This document shows positions 1-5,287 of a DNA stretch of 10,178 nt, one piece after another (positions within the stretch are counted from its first letter, which is position 1; each line of letters opens with the position of its first letter). The DNA comes from an uncultured Lachnospiraceae bacterium (GTDB taxonomy: Bacteria > Bacillota_A > Clostridia > Lachnospirales > Lachnospiraceae): NCBI GenBank assembly GCA_910585655.1, contig CAJUFW010000127.1:1-10178 (forward strand). The letters are read 5' to 3'. The notes below the pieces were generated by a model, which was not told the origin of the DNA, ran no database searches, and saw nothing but the letters and a program-made list of their open reading frames with translations. The position numbers were made by a program, and so were the translations under genes.

Positions 1-56
1 CGGATAGCGAATATGCAAGGCTCTATCAGGAACAGGCAAAATGGTACGAATATTAG
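1..56 (+). CDS. 3' end of an unidentified gene (partial)
   Basis: Reading from base 3, an open frame gives the 17-residue C-terminus DSEYARLYQEQAKWYEY and stops at TAG 54-56. The hydrophilic, helix-like composition and the intrinsic terminator 17 bases after the stop support a real gene end; the other two forward frames stop at once or run through the terminator hairpin. Too little remains to name the protein. It does not look like the end of RecR, the usual neighbour of yaaL and bofA in Bacillus. Confidence 0.6.
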   Translation, partial: DSEYARLYQEQAKWYEY

Positions 57-72
57 AAGCGGTCAATACTTT

Positions 73-112
73 CGGCTCCTTTTCCCTATTGAATGGGACG
101 AGGAGCCGTTTT
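73..112 (+). terminator. Intrinsic terminator
   Basis: CGGCTCCT (73-80) pairs perfectly with AGGAGCCG (101-108), followed directly by TTTT (109-112). Inside, TCCC (83-86) can pair with GGGA (95-98). It lies 17 bases after the stop at 54-56, so it fits as the terminator of the upstream plus-strand gene. It also lies 3' of the converging minus-strand gene that ends at 129, but the minus-strand side lacks a clear T run, so bidirectional use is less certain. Confidence 0.8.
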
Positions 113-128
113 AGGAGAAGTAAATGCT

Positions 129-338
129 CTAACCCTGCAGTAATTGTATCTGCCGGAGCAGGTATTTATATTTTTTCTGGACAGCATTTACTTCATAGAT
201 ATAACAGTCAATTAAATCAGGATCTAAAACCTGTTCAAAGTTGGAGTAAGCAGTTTCCATTTCCAGTTTCACCCGTTCAATTTCATCCTGGAGCATTTTT
301 TGCTGTGCCATAATCGGATCTGGCTTGCGACCAAACAT
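129..338 (-). CDS. DUF2508 family protein (YaaL-like)
   Basis: This is a 69-residue cytoplasmic protein, largely alpha-helical and charged. The stretch AYSNFEQVLDPDLIDCYIYE followed by a KKYKYLLRQI-type C-terminus matches the DUF2508/YaaL pattern (helix, D-P-x-L-I-D-x-Y-I-Y, then Y-x-Y-L-L-R). The family's function is unknown; in Bacillus yaaL sits between recR and bofA. There are two possible ATGs, at 344 and 338 on the minus strand. I choose 338 because the GGAGG at 346-350 is 7 bases from it but directly abuts the other. A possible -10 (TATACT, complement of 365-370) lies upstream without a convincing -35. The orientation is unusual: the gene is divergent from bofA rather than co-transcribed with it. 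Confidence 0.85.
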   Translation of the reverse strand: MFGRKPDPIMAQQKMLQDEIERVKLEMETAYSNFEQVLDPDLIDCYIYEVNAVQKKYKYLLRQIQLLQG

Positions 339-344
339 CTGCAT

Positions 345-352
345 CCCTCCTT
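345..352 (-). promoter_or_regulatory. Ribosome binding site deciding the DUF2508 start
   Basis: On the minus strand AAGGAGGG is followed by ATGCAGATG. The first ATG touches the site (spacing about 0), while the second is 7 bases from the GGAGG core, so initiation at 338 is favoured and the protein begins MFGRK. Confidence 0.65.
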
Positions 353-459
353 CTCGTTTCTATCAGTATACTCCAAAATGTGGAATATTATTCAGGAATT
401 GGAATAAAATATAGCAATTTAAGAGATCCAAGGAAAGAATTGCCGTTAGGAGAGGTGCT

Positions 460-732
460 ATGGAGATCAGACAAGTTATGTATCTGGGGATTTCGCTGTT
501 GTGTGTCGGGATTATGTGTTATCAGGTAGTAAAATGGAAGCTGAAAGGGCTGACAAATCTGCTCTTTCGTTTGACAGGAGGGGTAGTAGGGATTTTATGT
601 GTAAACGCGGTATTGGGGATTTTTAAACTTCCGGCAGTCGGCTTTAATCCATTTAGCTTATCTGTGCTGGGAGGGTTGGGGATGCCAGGAGTGGTATTGC
701 TGTATATATTGTTGAATTTACAATATATGTAA
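460..732 (+). CDS. bofA: BofA family protein (pro-sigma-K processing inhibitor BofA)
   Basis: This is a 90-residue membrane protein with hydrophobic segments at about residues 6-24 and 36-55 and a hydrophobic C-terminal part at about 65-88. The C-terminal motif NPFSLSVLGGLGMPGVVLL is the hallmark of the BofA family (N-x-x-x-x-x-x-L-G-x-L-G-x-P-G-V). In Bacillus, BofA forms an outer-forespore-membrane complex with SpoIVFA and SpoIVFB and holds back cleavage of pro-sigma-K. Homologues also occur in Clostridia without that checkpoint, so the exact role here is open. AGGAGAGG (448-455) precedes the ATG with suitable spacing. The gene follows an intergenic region shared with the divergent DUF2508 gene; a candidate -10 TAAAAT (405-410) lacks a good -35. 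No clear terminator follows. Confidence 0.92.
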   Translation: MEIRQVMYLGISLLCVGIMCYQVVKWKLKGLTNLLFRLTGGVVGILCVNAVLGIFKLPAVGFNPFSLSVLGGLGMPGVVLLYILLNLQYM

Positions 733-797
733 TAAATTTGCCTTTTAACGAATGTATAGTAGAAAATATCAGCAAAATTTTGTCGATTATTACCAGA

Positions 798-826
798 TTG
801 ACAGAAAAAAGAAAAAAGGGTATAAT
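798..826 (+). promoter_or_regulatory. Consensus sigma-A promoter of the Tad operon
   Basis: TTGACA (798-803), a spacer of exactly 17 bases (804-820, purine-rich), and TATAAT (821-826): both hexamers are perfect. Transcription should start near 833, giving a leader of about 140 bases before the first gene at 975. No other good promoter was seen before 10093, so this probably drives all ten genes of the pilus operon. Confidence 0.88.
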
Positions 827-889
827 GAGTGGCACAAAAGAAAAGTACATTTCAGAATTCTTTGAGTTTTGTTCTATCTGTTTTATCTA

Positions 890-917
890 TTGTATTCTGT
901 CTTTTGTATTCTATCTT
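890..917 (+). repeat. Two tandem 14-mers in the operon leader
   Basis: TTGTATTCTGTCTT (890-903) is followed immediately by TTGTATTCTATCTT (904-917), differing at one base. A related partial copy, TTGTTCTATCTG, begins near 869. The whole stretch 866-918 is pyrimidine-rich and lies within the predicted 5' untranslated leader, between the promoter at 798-826 and the ribosome binding site at 961-966. Confidence 0.7.
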
Positions 918-960
918 TAAAAATCACAGAGGTTAAGAAAAATTTATTTCGGAAAGGAAA

Positions 961-966
961 AGGAGG
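961..966 (+). promoter_or_regulatory. Ribosome binding site of the CpaE-like gene
   Basis: AGGAGG lies 8 bases before ATT 975-977 and more than 110 bases before the first conventional start in frame (GTG 1083). It is the best site in the region, and no ATG, GTG or TTG in any frame follows it at a normal distance with an open frame. It therefore argues for initiation at the ATT. Confidence 0.65.
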
Positions 967-974
967 TAAGGTAG

Positions 975-1967
975 ATTCAGTCCAAAAAAGGGATTCTTGT
1001 TATATACGAAAAAGAGGAAGCCTATGCGGCAGGTCTGTCCGGTTATCTGAACCGGAATCCGGAGTTTCCTTATCAGGTAGCAGTGTTTACAAGCCCGGAA
1101 CCATTGAATCTCTATCTGGAACAGGAACGCGCAGATGTGCTGCTGGTAGGGGAAGGCTGTCGTTATGAAACCGAGCGAGCCGCAAAAAAAATTCTTTTAA
1201 CAGAGGAGAACGGAGAGGAGAGAGATCTGCCCTGGGTGTTTAAGTATCAGTCTGCCGGAAATATTATGCGGGAGATTACGGCTTATACAACGGGTGAAAA
1301 GGAGTGGGAGGATCAGGAAACACCGGAGATTTATACGGTTTTTGCCACTCGTGCCGGGCAGGAGCGAAGCGGATTTGCCAGACAACTGACCAACAGGCTG
1401 CAGGAGCAGGGAGAAGTGTTGTATATCAACCTCGATCTGTTTCCGGCGGAGGAGAGCGGCGAAGGCGAGGATTGGAAAGGGATGTCGGAAGCTGTTTATT
1501 ATCTGAAACAGGGAGGCGATCAAATCCGTTGGAAAATCAAGGCGTTGATAGGGGAACAACAGGGAATCAAGCAAATCCGTCCGGTACATTGCAGTATGGA
1601 TCTGATGGAACTGACCCCGGAGGATGCAGGATTGTTTTTCCGGGTATTACGGGAGATGCAGGAGTTTCGCTATATGGTGTTGGAGGTAGGCTTTTATAAT
1701 GAGACGATGTTAGAGATCTGCCGTTTGAGCCATCGGATTTGCTTGGTGACGCCGGAAGAGGAGGACTATATAAAATCCAGCGAAGCATTTTTAAAACAGC
1801 TTACGTTGATGCAGCGGGGAGGAATAGAAAGGAAGGTGGAGATTGTACGTTATGGAGGAACAGACGGAGAAAGGGCGTCAGGCAGCCTTAGGAGAGGCAA
1901 ACCAGGCAGGAGCGTTGCGGCAGGAGATTCTGGCAGGACTGGACTTTTCTCGGGAATGGAGCGATGA
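975..1967 (+). CDS. CpaE/TadZ-like pilus-localisation protein, atypical start and P-loop
   Basis: This is a 330-residue protein if read from ATT 975; a conventional caller would start at GTG 1083 and lose 36 residues. The N-terminus (KKGILVIYEKEEAYAAGLSG, then a Q-V-A-V-F-T-S-P-E strand and A-D-V-L-L-V-G-E) looks like the receiver-like domain of CpaE/TadZ proteins, here without an obvious phospho-acceptor Asp. Residues about 118-290 resemble the MinD/ParA-like domain (V-L-Y-I-N-L-D, then R-Y-M-V-L-E-V). At the P-loop position the sequence is ATRAGQERSGFA (124-135): the Lys-Thr/Ser of Walker A is missing, so ATP binding is doubtful. In Tad systems the CpaE/TadZ protein places the pilus machine at its site in the cell. 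The last 38 or so residues overlap cpaF in another frame and are Gly/Arg/Ser-rich. It is the first gene of the operon. The family assignment is from domain pattern and position. Confidence 0.75.
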   Translation: MQSKKGILVIYEKEEAYAAGLSGYLNRNPEFPYQVAVFTSPEPLNLYLEQERADVLLVGEGCRYETERAAKKILLTEENGEERDLPWVFKYQSAGNIMREITAYTTGEKEWEDQETPEIYTVFATRAGQERSGFARQLTNRLQEQGEVLYINLDLFPAEESGEGEDWKGMSEAVYYLKQGGDQIRWKIKALIGEQQGIKQIRPVHCSMDLMELTPEDAGLFFRVLREMQEFRYMVLEVGFYNETMLEICRLSHRICLVTPEEEDYIKSSEAFLKQLTLMQRGGIERKVEIVRYGGTDGERASGSLRRGKPGRSVAAGDSGRTGLFSGMER

Positions 1968-3108
1968 GGAAATCGAAGAAGAGATTGAACGGCAGGTACT
2001 AAAGCTAGGAAGGAGAGAATATCTTTCGCCTACGCTTAAAAAACGTCTGTGTCGGGAGCTGTTTAATTCTCTGCGGCGTTTAGATTTGCTGCAGGAGCTG
2101 CTAGAGGATCCTCAGATATCGGAGATTATGGTAAATGGACCAAAACATATTTTTGTAGAGAAGGAGGGGCGCCTTTTAGCATGGGAAGGAGAACTGGAAT
2201 CCGAGGAGCGGTTAGAAGATATCATCCAGCAGATTGTCAGTAAGGTAAATCGAGTAGTCAACGAGGCTCATCCCGTTGTAGACGCCCGGTTAGAGGATGG
2301 TTCCCGTATCAATGCAGTCTTGCCGCCGATTGCGTTAGACGGGGCTGCGTTGACCATCCGGAAGTTTTCCGCCGTGCCGTACGATATGGCACGTTTAACG
2401 GAGCAGGGTTCTATTTGTGAGGAGGCAGTAGGCTGTATGCGTCAGCTTGTTCGCTCCGGTTATAACATCATTATTTCAGGGGGAACCGGTTCAGGTAAAA
2501 CCACTTTTCTAAACGCGTTATCCGGTTATATTCAGGCAGATGAAAGAGTGATTACGATAGAGGATTCTGCGGAGCTGCAGATCCAGGGATTAAAAAATCT
2601 GGTTCGTCTGGAAATGCGTTTGGAAAATGTAGAAGGAAAAGGAGCCGTTACGATGCGGGATCTGATTAAAACGGCGCTGCGGATGAGACCAGACAGGCTG
2701 GTAATCGGAGAAGTGCGGGATGGGGGAGCGGCGCTTGATATGCTGATTGCGATGAATACCGGACACGATGGAAGTCTGACTACCATTCACAGTAACAGCG
2801 CCGCAGACTGTATCAGCCGTCTGGAAACGCTTGTGCTGACCGAGGCAGAGATGCCATTGGCTGCCGTGCGTAGGCAGATCGTGTCTGCCGTTGACCTGAT
2901 TGTACATTTGGGCAGACTTAGGGATCGCAGCAGGAAGGTTTTGGAAATTACAGAGGTATGTGGTATGAAGGAGGGAGAAGTAGAGCTGAATCCACTGTTT
3001 CAATGGGAAGAAAAAGAAGCGGGAAGTCTGACGCGTACAGGGAATCGTTTGAGGAAGCGGGACAAGCTGGAAAGGCAGGGGGTTCTGGATGAAGAAATAT
3101 CAATATAG
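1852..3108 (+). CDS. cpaF: CpaF/TadA secretion ATPase (type II/IV secretion family)
   Basis: This is a 418-residue cytoplasmic hexameric ATPase that powers Tad/Flp pilus assembly. Walker A is GGTGSGKTT (residues 210-218, Lys216), the Asp box is ITIEDSAELQ, the Walker B region is R-M-R-P-D-R-L-V-I-G-E-V-R-D (277-290), and the His box is GHDGSLTTIHSNS. All key residues are intact. The N-terminal domain has the usual L-L-x-D-P-x-I-S-E-I-M-V-N-G motif and the R-x-x-D-G-S-R-I-N-A strand. Length is normal for CpaF. I choose ATG 1852; TTG 1843, three codons earlier and in frame, is an alternative, with GGTGGAG at 1835-1841 serving either. The start lies inside the preceding gene (116-base overlap), and the 3' end overlaps tadB by 20 bases. 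Confidence 0.96.
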   Translation: MEEQTEKGRQAALGEANQAGALRQEILAGLDFSREWSDEEIEEEIERQVLKLGRREYLSPTLKKRLCRELFNSLRRLDLLQELLEDPQISEIMVNGPKHIFVEKEGRLLAWEGELESEERLEDIIQQIVSKVNRVVNEAHPVVDARLEDGSRINAVLPPIALDGAALTIRKFSAVPYDMARLTEQGSICEEAVGCMRQLVRSGYNIIISGGTGSGKTTFLNALSGYIQADERVITIEDSAELQIQGLKNLVRLEMRLENVEGKGAVTMRDLIKTALRMRPDRLVIGEVRDGGAALDMLIAMNTGHDGSLTTIHSNSAADCISRLETLVLTEAEMPLAAVRRQIVSAVDLIVHLGRLRDRSRKVLEITEVCGMKEGEVELNPLFQWEEKEAGSLTRTGNRLRKRDKLERQGVLDEEISI

Positions 3109-3826
3109 ACGAAACGGGAGGGAATGGCTGTCTACCCTGTTATGCGGCTGCCTGCTGTTTGGCGGGCTGGGAGTATTGTTTTACCGGCATATCGTGGGAG
3201 CATTGTGTTTGACAGGACTGCTTCCGGTGTATATCCGTCTCGATCGGATACGAAGAGAGAAAAAATATCAGGAGGAGTTGACCATACAGTTTAAAGATGC
3301 TCTGCAAAGTATGACAGGAGCCTTACAGGCAGGGTATTCTTTGGAACGTGCTGTTCCCTATGCGGCAGAGGAACTGACACGGCTTTACAGAGAGGACGCG
3401 CCAATGGTACGGGCGTTGCAGGAACTGGCGGCACGGCTGGGTGTCAATGAAACAGTAGAGCAGGCGTTTTCCTGGCTGGCAGAGGAAACGGAGATAGAGG
3501 ATATTCGGGAATTTGTACAGGTGCTGACTACCGCAAAGCGTACCGGAGGGAATGTGATTAAGGTGATGCTCCATACGGCGGACTGTGTTTCGATGCGCCA
3601 GGAGGTAAAAAGAGAAATCCAGACGTTATTGTCCGGAAAAAGATTGGAGGCAAATCTGATGATTGTGCTTCCGCCTGGAATACTGCTTTATTTGTGGATG
3701 GCTATGCCGGATATGGTGGCGGTATTATATCATAACCTGCAGGGGATTTTGCTGATGACGGGGCTGCTGCTTTTATACGGAGGGAGTTATTTATGGACAA
3801 GACGGATTCTGCAAATCAAAATTTAA
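3089..3826 (+). CDS. tadB: TadB-like platform protein (type II secretion F domain)
   Basis: This is a 245-residue integral membrane protein. Two hydrophobic segments near the N-terminus (about 14-33 and 35-48) are followed by a cytoplasmic helical T2SSF domain (about 58-188, with F-K-D-A-L-Q-S-M-T-G-A-L-Q-A-G-Y-S-L-E-R-A, typical of the family) and two C-terminal membrane helices (about 190-206 and 219-237). TadB and TadC form the inner-membrane platform contacted by CpaF. The ATG follows GGGGG with spacing of about 7 and overlaps cpaF by 20 bases, implying translational coupling. The end overlaps tadC by 34 bases. TadB was chosen over TadC by gene order and by the longer partner downstream. 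Confidence 0.9.
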   Translation: MKKYQYRRNGREWLSTLLCGCLLFGGLGVLFYRHIVGALCLTGLLPVYIRLDRIRREKKYQEELTIQFKDALQSMTGALQAGYSLERAVPYAAEELTRLYREDAPMVRALQELAARLGVNETVEQAFSWLAEETEIEDIREFVQVLTTAKRTGGNVIKVMLHTADCVSMRQEVKREIQTLLSGKRLEANLMIVLPPGILLYLWMAMPDMVAVLYHNLQGILLMTGLLLLYGGSYLWTRRILQIKI

Positions 3827-5043
3827 GAGCAGGGTCAAACAGAAAAAAGGGTGTTTTGCTGGCGGCGCTGCTTTTGCTTTCTCTGTTTCTTTGGCTGGGA
3901 AGAAAGGGGGAAGAGGAGGTAAGGGAAGTTGCCAGACCAAAGGTCGGAAAACGAAAGCAGGAAGTAGAATTAGAGGTTCGGATAGGGGAGAAGGGAGAAA
4001 ACTGGAGTTGGAAAGGCGCGGTGGCGGCAAGGGTTTATTCGGTAGCGGAATTGGAGGAACGGCTTGCGGCAGCAGAGCGTTATATCAGGGAACAATTGCC
4101 GCGGGAGGGAGAGACGTTAGACCAGGTAATCAGCGGACTAAATCTGATAGAAGAAGTTCCGGCAGAGGATGTCAAGGTTAGTTGGAGCTGGAAGGAAAAG
4201 GAACTGCTGGATCGAAAGGGAAATGTTGTGCAGGACAATCTTTCGGAGGAGACGATAGTCCTTCTAAAGGCAGAGATACGCTGCCAAGATCTGGCGGAAT
4301 GGATGGAAATTCCGGTTTGTCTGACCCCGGAGAGCTTTAGCGATACGCAACAGCGGCAAAGAGAGCTGGAACAGGAACTGACGACGCTTGCCGCAAAGGA
4401 ACAAGAGACGGATTCCTGGCGACTCCCGGAAGAATGGGAAGGAATTCCGCTTTATTTTACCCGTTCGGAAGAAAGCAGCTATTGGCTGCTGCCGCTTTTG
4501 CTGGCTGGAGCTTTGCTGCTAAAACAGGCGCATGAAAAGGAGGAAGAGCGCAAAAGGGAGGAAAAACGAAAGGAGGAGATGCTGCTGCAGTACCCGGATT
4601 TGGTCAGTAAATTTGTCGTGCTGATGGGAGCAGGTATGAACCTGGCATCTGTTTGGCAGCGAGTAGCGGCAGAGTATGAAAGAAGGATAGAGAAAGAGAA
4701 GGATATAAAAAAGCGTCGGGAGGCTTTGTATGAGGAAGTACGGCTCACTGCCCTTGAGCTGCAAAATGGGGGACAGGAAAGGGCGGCATACGAGGCGTTT
4801 GGAAAACGGGCAGGACTTCCCGCCTGCCAACGGTTTTCTTCTATCTTGACGCAAAATCTGCGGATGGGAAGCGAGAGAGTTTTGGAACAATTAGAGTATG
4901 AGGCAACGCAGGCTATCGAAGAAAGGAAAGCCCAGGCACGCAGAAGAGGCGAGGAGATGGGGACGAAGCTGTTGCTTCCGATGATGTTGCAGCTCTTGCT
5001 GATATTGGTGATGGTAATGATTCCGGCTTTTATCAGTATGTAG
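3793..5043 (+). CDS. tadC: TadC-like platform protein with an added extracytoplasmic domain
   Basis: This is a 416-residue protein, longer than the roughly 300 usual for TadC. Membrane helix 1 is at about 21-36 after R-K-K. An outer region of about 190 residues (37-229) follows, then helix 2 (230-246), a very charged cytoplasmic linker (K-E-E-E-R-K-R-E-E-K), a T2SSF domain (about 262-385; Y-P-D-L-V-S-K-F-V-V-L-M-G-A-G-M-N-L) and a C-terminal helix (about 393-415). Positive charges flanking helices 1 and 2 fit an outward-facing insert. Part of the insert (about 105-178) has a beta-sandwich-like pattern (see findings). GGAGGGAG (3779-3786) precedes the ATG by 6 bases, and the start overlaps tadB by 34 bases. 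The C-terminal half is a clear T2SSF protein; naming it TadC is by position. Confidence 0.87.
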   Translation: MDKTDSANQNLRAGSNRKKGVLLAALLLLSLFLWLGRKGEEEVREVARPKVGKRKQEVELEVRIGEKGENWSWKGAVAARVYSVAELEERLAAAERYIREQLPREGETLDQVISGLNLIEEVPAEDVKVSWSWKEKELLDRKGNVVQDNLSEETIVLLKAEIRCQDLAEWMEIPVCLTPESFSDTQQRQRELEQELTTLAAKEQETDSWRLPEEWEGIPLYFTRSEESSYWLLPLLLAGALLLKQAHEKEEERKREEKRKEEMLLQYPDLVSKFVVLMGAGMNLASVWQRVAAEYERRIEKEKDIKKRREALYEEVRLTALELQNGGQERAAYEAFGKRAGLPACQRFSSILTQNLRMGSERVLEQLEYEATQAIEERKAQARRRGEEMGTKLLLPMMLQLLLILVMVMIPAFISM

Positions 5044-5083
5044 AGTAGAAAAGAAGGAAAAAAGAAAAAGTGGAGGAAATGAA

Positions 5084-5287
5084 ATGGAAGGAAAAAAAGA
5101 AAAGCAGCAAACCGTTCCGGCAGGTTTAGAATGTCTGGCGGATGAAAGCGGAATCGGAGTAGTAGAAATCATTTTGATTTTAGTAATCTTAATTGGTCTG
5201 GTTGTGATTTTTAAAAGTCAGATTACAGCAATCGTAGAGACGATTTTTGAGGCAATTACTTCAGGCGTATCGGAAGTGGTGGAATGA
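5084..5287 (+). CDS. Flp1-like type IVb pilin (major pilin candidate)
   Basis: This is a 67-residue prepilin. A 23-residue hydrophilic leader ends in D-E-S-G, followed by IGVVEIILILVILIGLVVIF, the Flp1-family hydrophobic N-terminus. Cleavage by prepilin peptidase is predicted between Gly23 and Ile24, placing Glu28 at position +5, as type IVb pilins require. The mature protein would be 44 residues, one membrane/fibre helix plus a short tail ending in E-V-V-E. TGGAGG (5071-5076) is 7 bases before the ATG. The 40-base gap after tadC is among the widest in the operon and could allow separate control of pilin level, though no promoter or hairpin was seen in it. The gene overlaps the next start by 4 bases (ATGA). 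Confidence 0.93.
   Translation: MEGKKEKQQTVPAGLECLADESGIGVVEIILILVILIGLVVIFKSQITAIVETIFEAITSGVSEVVE

Noticed and set aside
41..313. Plus-strand open frame of 90 codons
   Set aside because: It runs through the terminator hairpin and lies antisense to the well-supported DUF2508 gene; no ribosome binding site and no recognisable protein pattern.
738..920. Small open frames in the AT-rich gap after bofA
   Set aside because: They cover the promoter and T-rich leader, lack ribosome binding sites and give low-complexity Phe/Ile-rich products.
869..1168. Open frame overlapping the ribosome binding site of the CpaE-like gene, considered as evidence of a frameshifted N-terminus
   Set aside because: Its product has no receiver-like pattern and no start near AGGAGG 961-966; the frame from 975 gives the conserved sequence without any shift.
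1304..1699. Alternative plus frame inside the CpaE-like gene
   Set aside because: Gly/Arg/Ser-rich composition and no domain pattern; a shadow of the coding frame.
2590..3003. Minus-strand open frame of 137 codons inside cpaF
   Set aside because: Antisense to the highly conserved ATPase core; no ribosome binding site or family resemblance.
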